NCBI GenBank assembly: GCA_026392825.1
Contig: JAPLBF010000007.1
Location: 1 to 64,000, forward strand
DNA length: 64,000 bases
Direction of reading: 5' to 3'
Origin: Actinomycetota bacterium
GTDB lineage: Bacteria > Actinomycetota > Actinomycetes > Nanopelagicales > Nanopelagicaceae
A program made the position numbers and the translations under genes. Below the pieces are notes generated by a model. That model searched no databases. It was given only the letters and a program-made list of their open reading frames with translations, and was not told the origin of the DNA. This document shows, piece by piece, positions 18,018 through 25,629 of this stretch. The stretch's first letter is position 1; each line of letters opens with the position of its first letter.

Positions 18018-18814
18018 GCTCCTAAGTTAGCGCAACTGCGCGGGGTGGCCGAATTAAGAGCGGTTAGCGCCTCTTTCAAAGTGCTCACCGCCGCTACTTT
18101 TATACCTTTTGGAATAGTTGCAACGCCAGGTGCGAGGTCTTGGCAATTACTTGTAGGCACCAATATCAAAGTTGCACCGGCCTTTTCCGCCGCCAGGATT
18201 TTTTCTGCGACTCCACCTATCCCACCCACATTTCCCTCTGCATCAATAGTGCCTGTCGATGCAACGCTACGACCACGCAAAATATTCTCGGGGGTGAGAA
18301 GTTCCACAATACCTAGTGCAAATGCCAAGCCACCGCTCGGGCCGCCGGTCTTTGCGAGCGAGATCGAAATATCACTTGGCTTTATCGCGCCGGCCTTTAG
18401 ATTCGGGTAGTTGTCCTGTAAATAATTGAGGGCGGCGACTTTGGCGCTCAGTTGTGAATCGACCATCTGGGTCTTAGCAGCAGCTTTCTCTGTTTTTGCG
18501 TTAACACCATCTCTGTAAAAAAGTGAGCGGGGCATGACTGAGAAATCACTTCTGCCCCACGAGTAAATCAATTCAGCACTAGTCACATATGCATCGGGGT
18601 TGGTGATCAAAATTGATAAGAGATAAATATGGCCATCTGCTTCATAGAACTTCAATGCAGGTGCTGCTGTTTTCGATGGGGTGATTATTTCGTTAACGAC
18701 ATCTTGGGCATTTCCTGGTGTCAGTACGACAAATGGAAGTGGCGCGAAAAGGGCAAGGCCGAAAAATAAAGTCAGGGTTGCGGTGGCTAAACGAGGGAGC
18801 CGATTATGGAGCAT
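18014..18814 (-). CDS. membrane-anchored Lon-type (S16) serine protease, YlbL-like without PDZ
   Basis: 266 residues: one N-terminal membrane anchor (ATLTLFFGLALFAPLPFVVL) followed by an extracytoplasmic part ending in a Lon protease fold with Ser160 in TGGPSGGLAFAL and Lys205 in GGVAEKILAAEKAG, the Ser/Lys dyad. YlbL/Rv3194c relatives are about 340 residues and carry a PDZ domain between anchor and protease; here that space (roughly 100-145) is too short and lacks a PDZ pattern. Substrate unknown. It is downstream of a single-helix protein gene with an 11-base overlap and upstream of the UPF0182 gene. Confidence 0.88.
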   Translation of the reverse strand: MLHNRLPRLATATLTLFFGLALFAPLPFVVLTPGNAQDVVNEIITPSKTAAPALKFYEADGHIYLLSILITNPDAYVTSAELIYSWGRSDFSVMPRSLFYRDGVNAKTEKAAAKTQMVDSQLSAKVAALNYLQDNYPNLKAGAIKPSDISISLAKTGGPSGGLAFALGIVELLTPENILRGRSVASTGTIDAEGNVGGIGGVAEKILAAEKAGATLILVPTSNCQDLAPGVATIPKGIKVAAVSTLKEALTALNSATPRSCANLGA

Positions 18815-19067
18815 CGCTCGCTTTAGCTTCGCCCGTATTGGCTATATCTGTAAGGGCTACATCTTCGGTAGCCTCATCTTCGCCAGCAACAGTTATTTCT
18901 GCATCGCGGAATGACTCCTGGAAGCGCTGAAATTGCGTGACCGAGCGCGTTGTTTCAGATTCAAACTTTGATTTAAATTGAGTAACCCATAGAACATAGC
19001 CGAGTGCGCCTAAAAGCCCGGTCAATGGAACAACCCACCAGATCAGTGCCATTAATGCGTTGGACAT
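18804..19067 (-). CDS. single-helix membrane protein, unknown function
   Basis: 87 residues: one N-terminal hydrophobic helix (ALIWWVVPLTGLLGALGYVLWV), then a basic/aromatic stretch and an acidic tail (EDEATEDVALTD). It overlaps the Lon-like protease by 11 bases and so appears to lead the same three-gene operon. I do not recognise a family; similar short membrane proteins precede PDZ/Lon protease genes in Actinobacteria, but that is only a contextual resemblance. Confidence 0.65.
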   Translation of the reverse strand: MSNALMALIWWVVPLTGLLGALGYVLWVTQFKSKFESETTRSVTQFQRFQESFRDAEITVAGEDEATEDVALTDIANTGEAKASDAP

Positions 19068-19165
19068 GTTAGGTAGCCTATCTCTTGTGGGAAGAAATCT
19101 CGCATCGGTGGTGTTTTAAAGGATTAGCAAGCATTTAAATACAAATTAGAGATTGGGGTCACGTT

Positions 19166-20536
19166 ATGGCTGGCTTTGGCTTTATCCCTAATGACCCTAA
19201 TAACCCAAATGATTCTAGCGATTCTAACGAACCAGAAGATAACCGTCCCGATTTTGAAGCGATGCTGCGCCAGATGCAAGAACAGATGAGAGCGCAATTT
19301 GAGCAGCTCGGAATTAACCCAGTTGGTTTTGTAAATCCATTCACAACACTTTTCGAAGGTGCAGCACAGGGTGGCAAGAGTAAAGATGGAAAAGAAGAAG
19401 TACTTTCTATTTCTGCCGCTCGCGATACCGCCAAAAAATTTGTAACTGCGCAAGGGCTAAAACCAATCGGTGCAAAAGAATTAGCAGTAGTCGCCAGCGC
19501 TTTTGAAATTTCCGAGATCTGGTTGGATGAGGCGCTATCTTTCCCATCAACTGGCATCGCACCGAGCTCGGCGACGCGATCAGATTGGGTTGATCAAACT
19601 ATTTCTGGTTGGCATAAAACAATCGAACCTTTAGCTGCTGGCTTATCCAGCGCAATTTCCAACTTACTTGATCAAGCCATGGATGCCCAGGCAGGTGAAA
19701 GCCCTGAAGGCCAGCCGCCGATTGAAATGATCACGATGCTGCTGCGCTCCTTCATCGGCACAATGATCGCAACGCAATTGGGTCAATCGATCGGCACTTT
19801 GGCGGCATCTGTTACGGGTGCGCACGATGTGGGCCTTTCTCTCCTAGACCCAGCGCACCCAGTTGTGATCCCCGAAAACATTGAGAATTGGGCGAATGAG
19901 TTAGAGATTCCTAAGTCAGAAGTATTTATCTTCCACGCACTTCGCGAAGGCGCTGTTGCTCGCTTATTTGCAAATAATCCCTGGCTGGTTTCCTATATTC
20001 AAAGCGCAATCGTTGAATATGGAAAAGGTATACATATAGATATCGATGCCATTCAACGTCAGGCTCAGAGCGCTTTTGAAAACATTCAGAAAAACATGCA
20101 GGAAAACACCGAAGACAGCATGACCTTTGCTTTGGAGAACGGAATATTCACACCTGAGGAATCACCTGCCCAGAAAATTGCCCTTGCAAAGTTAGAAACT
20201 GTTTTTGCGCTAATCGATGGTTGGACCGATGAAGTAACCGCACTTGCCGCAGGTGATCGCCTACCTGCAATTGAACAACTTAGGGAAACCCTGCGCCGTC
20301 GCCGCGCTGCCGCATCTCCTGCACAACAACTATTTTCTTCAATGCTTGGTTTGGAAGTTTCGCCGAAGTTAACTCGTGAAGCGAGCGCATTCTGGAAGAA
20401 GATTCGCGAAGTTAAATCGATCGCTGAACGCGATCAAATCTGGAGTGGATTCTTACCGACTGCTGAGGATTTACTGAGCCCAGAAAAATTCTTGGCTAGT
20501 ACTTCGATCCCGGATGATCTCTCGGGGCTAATCTAA
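19166..20536 (+). CDS. DUF2342 zincin-like protein
   Basis: 456 residues with an Asn/Pro/Asp-rich N-terminus (IPNDPNNPNDSSD), a Gln/Met helix and the DUF2342 core, including GTMIATQLGQSIGTLA, FIFHALREGAVARLF and the family's C-terminal FSSMLGLEVSPKLTREASAFWK. In relatives such as Rv3195, as I recall, the core has REAAHxRLF with a metal-binding His; here that His position reads Val. The protein may therefore be non-catalytic, or use His in FHAL differently. Position next to the UPF0182/Lon pair on the opposite strand matches the mycobacterial order. Molecular role is unknown. Confidence 0.85.
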   Translation: MAGFGFIPNDPNNPNDSSDSNEPEDNRPDFEAMLRQMQEQMRAQFEQLGINPVGFVNPFTTLFEGAAQGGKSKDGKEEVLSISAARDTAKKFVTAQGLKPIGAKELAVVASAFEISEIWLDEALSFPSTGIAPSSATRSDWVDQTISGWHKTIEPLAAGLSSAISNLLDQAMDAQAGESPEGQPPIEMITMLLRSFIGTMIATQLGQSIGTLAASVTGAHDVGLSLLDPAHPVVIPENIENWANELEIPKSEVFIFHALREGAVARLFANNPWLVSYIQSAIVEYGKGIHIDIDAIQRQAQSAFENIQKNMQENTEDSMTFALENGIFTPEESPAQKIALAKLETVFALIDGWTDEVTALAAGDRLPAIEQLRETLRRRRAAASPAQQLFSSMLGLEVSPKLTREASAFWKKIREVKSIAERDQIWSGFLPTAEDLLSPEKFLASTSIPDDLSGLI

Positions 20537-20555
20537 TTTCTACTTTAACTTTTGT

Positions 20556-20690
20556 TTAAACTCTTTGACTCTCGGGGCAAAGAAAAGCGAAGTCCCCGGC
20601 CGCTACTTTAAATTATCTGCCTTCCCCTTGCAGATAGTTCAAAGAGTTATCCGAGGACTTCGTAAGCGAAACTTATGACCTAAAGTCCTC
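20556..20690 (+). ncRNA. structured intergenic RNA candidate
   Basis: Between the zincin and M48 genes several complementary segments nest together: AACTCTTTGA (20558-20567) with TCAAAGAGTT (20639-20648), perfect; CGGGG (20573-20577) with CCCCG (20594-20598); AATTATCTGC with GCAGATAGTT around a C-rich loop CTTCCCCTT (20611-20639); and GAGGACTT (20653-20660) with AAGTCCTC (20683-20690) enclosing CGTAAG/CTTATG. An alternative 12-base stem, CGAAGTCCCCGG with CCGAGGACTTCG, would replace the first two. That much pairing is not expected by chance. It could be a small RNA or a complex 3' structure. Strand is assumed from both flanking genes. Confidence 0.5.
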
Positions 20691-20710
20691 AGAATCAAAT
20701 GATTTGGGAT

Positions 20711-20738
20711 TTGACACACCTGTAATTAGCAATGTAAC
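20711..20738 (+). promoter_or_regulatory. sigma-70-type promoter for the M48-like gene
   Basis: Perfect -35 TTGACA at 20711-20716, 16-base spacer, then TGTAAC at 20733-20738 (four of six consensus -10 bases). Transcription would begin near 20745, giving an 85-base leader before the ATG at 20830, with AGGAG at 20813-20817 as ribosome binding site. Confidence 0.5.
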
Positions 20739-20829
20739 GGAAAAATTTTTGTAGCTAAATCTCTCAACACGTACTTTAGATATTGTCGATATAAATCTAT
20801 TTCGCGAAGTTCAGGAGTACTTTTTATCT

Positions 20830-21420
20830 ATGGCTTTGGATGAATCAGAAGATGGCGATCTAACCCTGCCGGGAATTTCAGAGGGTGAGATAATTGTGAT
20901 TCGTTCGGCAAGGCGTAAGCGAAATATCTCGGCCTATCGCCAAGGTGGACGAATCATCGTCTCCATTCCGGCGCGCATGAGTAAGGCAGATGAGCACGCG
21001 ATCGTCCCCGAGATGATCGCAAAGATACGTAGCCAGGAATCTTCACGGATACCGAGCGAAGAAGCCCTGATGCAGCGCACAGCCGAACTACTGATATCCC
21101 TAGCCCCTGAGATAACGGCGCGACCTGCCTCGATCAACTGGCGGCCAATGCGCGAGCGCTGGGGGTCTTGCACCAGCGTTGATCGCACGATTCGGATCTC
21201 AGACCGGCTAAAACTCGCCCCAGATTACGCCCTGGATTACGTGCTCTTCCATGAGGCGATCCATCTTGAGCACTTTGACCACGGGGAAGCCTTCACCGAG
21301 GTTTTAGCCCGATTTGAGGAGGCAGATCTGGCCAGCGCCTATCTTGATGGCTATGAAGCGGCCGAACGCGCCTTGGCTGAGCCTGTTGAGCTAAAAAAAC
21401 TACGCACAAATAGGGGCTAG
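20830..21420 (+). CDS. YgjP-like (DUF45/M48 family) metallopeptidase
   Basis: 196 residues with the zinc motif HEAIHLEH (HExxH plus a third ligand region DHGEAF), and the upstream RWGSCTS and IRISDRLKLAP blocks that define the YgjP/DUF45 family. The N-terminal 80 residues are basic and beta-rich (VIRSARRKRNISAYRQGGRIIVSIP). Biochemical substrate is unknown for most members. It is preceded by the structured intergenic region and a TTGACA promoter; a DUF5679 gene follows 84 bases later. Confidence 0.9.
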   Translation: MALDESEDGDLTLPGISEGEIIVIRSARRKRNISAYRQGGRIIVSIPARMSKADEHAIVPEMIAKIRSQESSRIPSEEALMQRTAELLISLAPEITARPASINWRPMRERWGSCTSVDRTIRISDRLKLAPDYALDYVLFHEAIHLEHFDHGEAFTEVLARFEEADLASAYLDGYEAAERALAEPVELKKLRTNRG

Positions 21421-21504
21421 TTCGGCCTATTTGAGCGTAGTCAGGGGTATCGTCAGGCTTGCACGCGTGGGCGCTCAGAGCCCATACGGCGATTGGAGGC
21501 AATT

Positions 21505-21669
21505 ATGACAGCAGAGACATACAAGGGTGACGCTTACTGCGTTAAGTGCAAGGAGAAGCGTGACTTCGAAGGCACTGTGAAGATCTCAGACTCTGGTCGT
21601 CGCATGGCGCAGGGCATCTGCCCAGTCTGTGGCACCAAGGTCAACAGAATTCTTGGCAAGGCTCAGTAA
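21505..21669 (+). CDS. 54-residue DUF5679-like zinc-ribbon protein
   Basis: Too short for the ORF track. ATG at 21505 with GGAGG five bases upstream, reading MTAETYKGDAYCVKCKEKRD and ending in VNRILGKAQ. Two CxxC knuckles (YCVKC and ICPVC) separated by about 25 residues make a zinc ribbon, matching the small actinobacterial DUF5679 proteins; function is unknown. It is followed 30 bases later by a strong intrinsic terminator, and codon use is that of a well expressed gene. Confidence 0.9.
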   Translation: MTAETYKGDAYCVKCKEKRDFEGTVKISDSGRRMAQGICPVCGTKVNRILGKAQ

Positions 21670-21699
21670 CTTCACCAACAAGTCTTAAAGACTTTAAAG

Positions 21700-21748
21700 A
21701 TTCACCCCGGCTCACACAAGTTGATGAGCACGGGGTGAATTTTTTTTC
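21700..21748 (+). terminator. intrinsic terminator after the DUF5679 gene
   Basis: Perfect 10-bp stem ATTCACCCCG/CGGGGTGAAT (21700-21709 and 21731-21740), with an inner GCTCA/TGAGC, followed directly by a run of seven or eight T. Strong rho-independent terminator on the plus strand. Confidence 0.95.
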
Positions 21749-21835
21749 ATACCCGCAGTCAAAGTTCTAGTCCGCAACATCGGCTAGTGCACAGGGGTGC
21801 TGCGGTGATTTCGCCTAAACGCCAATCCTTTGCAG

Positions 21836-22948
21836 ATGACTACTCAAGTAAAAGCGCTCACCTTTAAATCGGGCATTTGCCTCTACGCAGGCCCGCGCGC
21901 AAATGAATATTTCATCGGAACTTCAAGAAGGCGAGTGGCCCTTTTGAACGCTAACGCGCCAGCTATTTATGGCGCGTTTAAGCGCGGGGCAAGCGGTGGA
22001 GAAATTGCAGAGCCATTTTCACTAACCGCCGAGGAATCATCGGCGCTAATCGGTGAGCTACACGACTGCGAATTCTTTGAGACGCAGGCGAGTGAGATTC
22101 AAATTTCAGAAAGGTTTATCTCGAATATCGCAGAACGTGCCGCAAAGGGCGGTGATCAAAGTAAAGATGCATCTTTTGCCCAAATCAAAAAACGGATTCA
22201 GCCTGAGCTGACCGTGTCGCGCTGGTTACCAAATGTTTTAGATTCGGGTATTGCTAAAGTAAGCGCTCGCCAAAGTGCACATATAGAAATCTCAGGGCAT
22301 TCGCGTACTGCACAACATTTATATGCAGCGCTAATCACAAGCGGAGTAAGCAATACACAATTTGCACCATCCTTTCGCCGCGGATACGAGTTGATTTCTG
22401 ATCTAGAGATAACTGGTGGATATATTTCTGCTACCGATATCGGGCAGGTTTTTACCGTAGTCAGTGCCAATAAATCTAAATCTTTAGCGCTATTCCCATC
22501 TGCGAAAGTGGAATCCGCCGAAGAATTGCCAGGGGATTTTTTGGAAAAGGTAATCAAGATCCACTTTGGTGAGATTGATCCCGCAATTCTTGGGCTATGG
22601 ATGTCATCAGGCCAAGAACATTTAATTGTCAGCGAAATTAGCGGTGGGTATTTAACAATTTCTCCAATTGTTAAGCCAGGAAAGAGTCCGTGCAGCCGTT
22701 GTTGCGAGCTAACTTTCGCCGATCAAAGTGGTGTGACTTTGCTAGAAGGCCTAACAAGCAGAGATGAAATGCCAATTGCAGGAGCAAATTATTTGGCGGG
22801 ACTACTCGCCTCAGAAATCATTAGATTTATAGATACCGGTTCTTGTGCCCTTTCGACAGATGCCATTTCCATAGACTTACTAGATCTCTGTAACACAAAA
22901 CACATCGCCGTCAGCCGCCACCCAATGTGTGGGTGTGGCTGGCGTTAG
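21836..22948 (+). CDS. degenerate E1-like/ThiF-type protein related to TOMM cyclodehydratase docking subunits
   Basis: 370 residues. A beta-rich N-terminal domain resembling a leader-peptide-binding region (LLNANAPAIYGAFKRG), then a Rossmann-like segment ISGHSRTAQHLYAALITSG in the place of the ThiF nucleotide loop but without GxGxxG, and a C-terminal zinc-type set of cysteines: SPCSRCCEL and MCGCGW. This matches the family annotated as TOMM precursor leader peptide-binding protein and the mycobacterial Rv3196 position. No YcaO partner or precursor peptide is nearby, so a bacteriocin role is unlikely; it may have a housekeeping role tied to the adjacent ABC1 kinase. Start: ATG 21836 rather than TTG 21830. 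Confidence 0.7.
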   Translation: MTTQVKALTFKSGICLYAGPRANEYFIGTSRRRVALLNANAPAIYGAFKRGASGGEIAEPFSLTAEESSALIGELHDCEFFETQASEIQISERFISNIAERAAKGGDQSKDASFAQIKKRIQPELTVSRWLPNVLDSGIAKVSARQSAHIEISGHSRTAQHLYAALITSGVSNTQFAPSFRRGYELISDLEITGGYISATDIGQVFTVVSANKSKSLALFPSAKVESAEELPGDFLEKVIKIHFGEIDPAILGLWMSSGQEHLIVSEISGGYLTISPIVKPGKSPCSRCCELTFADQSGVTLLEGLTSRDEMPIAGANYLAGLLASEIIRFIDTGSCALSTDAISIDLLDLCNTKHIAVSRHPMCGCGWR

Positions 22949-22992
22949 ATTTTCAATTCGCGCCTTTTGCAATTTCTCTGAACAATAGGCGG

Positions 22993-24348
22993 GTGGCCAA
23001 AAAGGATATAAAGAAAAAAGAAATCACCGAGACGGAGATCCCGAGCTCGACCGTTGCGCGTTCGGCGAAGATGGTTTCTATTCCAGTTGGTTTAGCCGGT
23101 CGCGGTGTATTGGGTTTGGGCAGACAATTAGTTGGCCAATCATCATCGCTGGTCATCACAGATATTCAAGAGAAAACGGCAGAGCAATTATTTAAAGTCC
23201 TTGGTGAGTTAAAGGGCGGGGCTATGAAATTTGGTCAAGCGCTCTCTGTCTTTGAAGCAGCGCTACCTGAGAATATTGCAAAGCCGTATCGCGAGACTTT
23301 AACAAAATTGCAAGAATCCGCTCCGCCCCTGCCAACTCGTGTAGTGCATAAAGTTCTTGCAAAAGAACTTGGCGAAAATTGGCGCGATAACTTCACATCA
23401 TTTGAAGATAAGCCAACTGCTTCGGCATCGATTGGTCAGGTTCACAAAGGTCTTTGGAAAGATGGGCGAGCCGTTGCGGTAAAGATCCAATATCCAGGCG
23501 CTGCTGAAGCGCTGATCTCTGATCTAAATCAAATTCAACGCTTTGCCAAGATTTTCCAATTGGTGCTTCCCGGCCTTGATATGAAACCTTTACTGGAAGA
23601 ACTTCGTGCGCGCATTATTGAAGAAGTTGATTACAAATATGAAGCTGAGGCACAAGAAGCATGCTGGCGCGCATATGAGAATGATCCAGATGTTGCTATT
23701 CCAAAAGTAGTTATGTCCGCAGATAAAGTTTTGGTTTCAGAGTGGTTGGAAGGAACTCCACTTTCCAAGATAATTGCAGAAGGCACACAAGAGCAACGCA
23801 ATAACGCAGGTATGCGTCTGGCTCGTTTCCACTTCACTTGTCCAGAACGCGCTGGGTTATTACACGCAGATCCACATCCAGGGAATTTCCGCTTACTAGC
23901 CGATGGCCGAATCGGCGTTCTTGATTTCGGTGCCTGCAATCGCCTTCCAAATGGCTTCCCAGAACCATTTAAGAATTTGTTAAAGCACGCACTCGATGAT
24001 GATGCGCAAGCGTTATATGACGGATTTAAGAAAGATGGATTTATCCTGGCTGAAGTAGATGTAGATCCCGCTCTGGTCCTAGATTTCTTGGTTCCACTAG
24101 TTGAGCCACTGCGCACCGAAACATTTAAATATTCACGTGGATGGTTACGCGATCAAAGCGCCCGCGTTGGTGATCCACGTAATCCAACCGCCAAGATCGG
24201 CTTCCAACTTAATTTGCCAGCAGAGTATGTCTTGATCCACCGCGTAACTCTGGGCACAACTGGAATTTTCTGCCAGCTAGAAGCTGAAGGAAAGTTCCGC
24301 GATGAAGCGCTCTCCTGGTTCCCTGAGATCGCTCCCGCTAACGCTTAG
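22993..24348 (+). CDS. ABC1/UbiB-family atypical kinase
   Basis: About 451 residues with the family's KxGQ motif (GGAMKFGQALSV), Ala-rich loop and ASIGQVHKG, VAVKIQYPG with the kinase Lys, EVDYKYEAEAQ, ADPHPGNFRLL and VLDFGACN. Members (UbiB, COQ8, Rv3197) bind nucleotide and influence quinone or lipid metabolism; in mycobacteria Rv3197 has been linked to macrolide tolerance together with whiB7. The ORF-track start at 22927 lies inside the preceding gene; GTG at 22993 (VAKKDIKKKEI) gives a lysine-rich N-terminus. It ends in a 4-base convergent overlap with the next gene. Confidence 0.92.
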   Translation: MAKKDIKKKEITETEIPSSTVARSAKMVSIPVGLAGRGVLGLGRQLVGQSSSLVITDIQEKTAEQLFKVLGELKGGAMKFGQALSVFEAALPENIAKPYRETLTKLQESAPPLPTRVVHKVLAKELGENWRDNFTSFEDKPTASASIGQVHKGLWKDGRAVAVKIQYPGAAEALISDLNQIQRFAKIFQLVLPGLDMKPLLEELRARIIEEVDYKYEAEAQEACWRAYENDPDVAIPKVVMSADKVLVSEWLEGTPLSKIIAEGTQEQRNNAGMRLARFHFTCPERAGLLHADPHPGNFRLLADGRIGVLDFGACNRLPNGFPEPFKNLLKHALDDDAQALYDGFKKDGFILAEVDVDPALVLDFLVPLVEPLRTETFKYSRGWLRDQSARVGDPRNPTAKIGFQLNLPAEYVLIHRVTLGTTGIFCQLEAEGKFRDEALSWFPEIAPANA

Positions 24349-24722
24349 TTAGAGGACTTGCGAACCATTCGCCAGTGATAGAGATAAACAGGAACGGTAA
24401 CTAACAAAGTAACAATAGAACTGGTTATGCCGCGAATCGCGCTGCGGCGGTTTTGATCGATATTGGCTTGCTTAATAACTTCAGGATCTATTTTGGGATC
24501 GTTCTGCGATGCATAAGGATCTACATATCCGGCATCCGGAACAACTAGATCTAACCCACGATTGATCAAACTAATAACTGTAAATAGGCAGACTAAGAGA
24601 GTAATCAGGCTTACGGCATATAGATAAAGTGAACGCCAATCCACACCTGGATGCTCGATTGGCATCTCGATTGTCTTAGTGATGGTTTTCTTCGCTGGGC
24701 TCTTCTTCGCTGTAGTTGCCAT
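24345..24722 (-). CDS. two-helix membrane protein, unknown function
   Basis: 125 residues: a lysine-rich N-terminus (TTAKKSPAKKTITKT), one hydrophobic helix (LYLYAVSLITLLVCLFTVISLI), a polar loop rich in Asp/Pro (YVDPYASQNDPKIDPEVI) and a second helix (ITSSIVTLLVTVPVYLYHW). I cannot place it in a named family with confidence; DUF5671-like proteins have a similar outline. It shares the 24.3-25.5 kb minus-strand row with a small conserved protein and whiB7. Confidence 0.65.
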   Translation of the reverse strand: MATTAKKSPAKKTITKTIEMPIEHPGVDWRSLYLYAVSLITLLVCLFTVISLINRGLDLVVPDAGYVDPYASQNDPKIDPEVIKQANIDQNRRSAIRGITSSIVTLLVTVPVYLYHWRMVRKSSN

Positions 24723-24746
24723 AAGTTGATGATACTCGCCAAAGGG

Positions 24747-25058
24747 TTAGATGGAAACGATCCAACGCTTAAATGGCGCATCAGCAAATTCGTAGATCAT
24801 CGCAGGTGTGCGCTTGTAAATTGCACAGAAATCTTTCCCGCCTTTAAACCGCATTGTTCCGAGCAGAATTACATAAGGAATTGCGGTGCCGGGTGCTCGA
24901 ACGCCCCGCAAATGTTCCTTGGTCCAAGGATTTGGGACTTCAATTTTTGATATTAATTGGCTACTTGCAACAGAGATATCACCATGGAGCGCGCCAATTT
25001 TTTCTAAGCGAGAAAGCTTTAAGGTCACAACTCCATCGGCTTCAATTACCTTTGCCAC
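24747..25058 (-). CDS. conserved small actinobacterial protein, unknown function
   Basis: 103 residues, soluble, beta-rich: LSRLEKIGALHGDISV, GVRAPGTAIPYVILLGTMR, GGKDFCAIYKRTPAMIYEF, FKRWIVSI. The pattern of a small-molecule- or lipid-contacting beta barrel (PH-like) is a guess. Similar proteins with APGTGIPG and KDFVAVY blocks are widespread in Actinobacteria as hypothetical proteins, as far as I recall. Ends 24 bases before the membrane protein gene. Confidence 0.65.
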   Translation of the reverse strand: MAKVIEADGVVTLKLSRLEKIGALHGDISVASSQLISKIEVPNPWTKEHLRGVRAPGTAIPYVILLGTMRFKGGKDFCAIYKRTPAMIYEFADAPFKRWIVSI

Positions 25059-25111
25059 TTTAACTCCACCTTAATCTCTCAACTAGGGTACTGCCCTGAT
25101 ACTTGTTTATG

Positions 25112-25154
25112 GCACGACCCCCGCATTGAAGGTAAATCAATACGAGGGTCGTGC
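25112..25154 (-). other. hairpin downstream of whiB7
   Basis: GCACGACCC (25112-25120) pairs with GGGTCGTGC (25146-25154), nine perfect pairs, with ATTGA/TCAAT nested inside. It starts about 30 bases past the whiB7 stop on the minus strand and has no T-run after it, so it is a 3'-end processing or stability hairpin, or a weak terminator, rather than a classical terminator. Confidence 0.55.
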
Positions 25155-25183
25155 GAGTAACGGATCTTTGCCGATAGAAGTAA

Positions 25184-25522
25184 TTACACGAACGCTGCTA
25201 TGCGCGGCGGACGTCCCGCACGACGCTTGCGTTCAATGATTACGCCTTCTTCAATTAACTGTCCGCCCCAAACACCACAAGGTTCTTGGCGAGATAACGC
25301 TCCATCTAAACATTTATTGCGCACGGGGCATCCACCGCAGAGCGCTTTCGCTTGCGCAATGCCCTCATCGCTTTCCGAGAAGAAGAGCTCGGGATCAGCG
25401 TTATGGCATGGCAACGCAAAGGCGATGGCGGAGTCATACGTACCGGTCACTTCATAGAGACCGATCTTCTCGCCTGTTTCTGCCCAACCTGGTACCTGTA
25501 ATTCGCTGTAGAGAACGCTCAT
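25184..25522 (-). CDS. whiB7: WhiB7-type iron-sulfur transcription regulator
   Basis: About 112 residues with the four WhiB cysteines (PCHNADPELFF, then LCGGCPVRNKC), the GVWGG turn and a C-terminal AT-hook RRAGRPPR. The AT-hook together with placement beside uvrD2 and the ABC1 gene identifies the WhiB7 branch, which activates intrinsic antibiotic resistance genes together with the principal sigma factor. Starts: ATG 25522 or GTG 25531; GAGAAGAAAG lies about 5 bases before the GTG. Upstream are a terminator and a 57-codon leader ORF, the layout of translation-dependent attenuation known for whiB7 in mycobacteria and streptomycetes. Confidence 0.93.
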   Translation of the reverse strand: MSVLYSELQVPGWAETGEKIGLYEVTGTYDSAIAFALPCHNADPELFFSESDEGIAQAKALCGGCPVRNKCLDGALSRQEPCGVWGGQLIEEGVIIERKRRAGRPPRIAAFV

Positions 25523-25570
25523 CGTTCTCACCCACTTTCTTCTCTCTCGTTTTTATTTGCTCGGGATAAT

Positions 25571-25609
25571 AAAAAAAGGCCTTCAACTCCTTTGTGGAGT
25601 TGAGGCCTT
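25571..25609 (-). terminator. attenuator terminator in the whiB7 leader
   Basis: On the minus strand AAGGCCTCAACTCC / GGAGTTGAAGGCCTT (one bulged base) forms a 14-bp stem with a 5-base loop, followed by seven T. It lies between the leader ORF and whiB7, about 40 bases before the start codon. A segment within the leader ORF (TGAGGCC, plus-strand 25651-25657) is perfectly complementary to the first arm (GGCCTCA), giving a competing antiterminator. Confidence 0.88.
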
Positions 25610-25629
25610 AGGTTTGGCGTCTATCGGGA

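Noticed and set aside
20556-20690. Assignment of the structured RNA to 6C RNA, tmRNA or 4.5S RNA
   Set aside because: C-runs are only four long, there is no tag-peptide frame, and no GGAA-loop SRP core; left as an unassigned candidate.
21836-22948. Ribosomal peptide (TOMM) biosynthetic cluster
   Set aside because: No YcaO, dehydrogenase or precursor peptide within reach and the nucleotide loop is degenerate.
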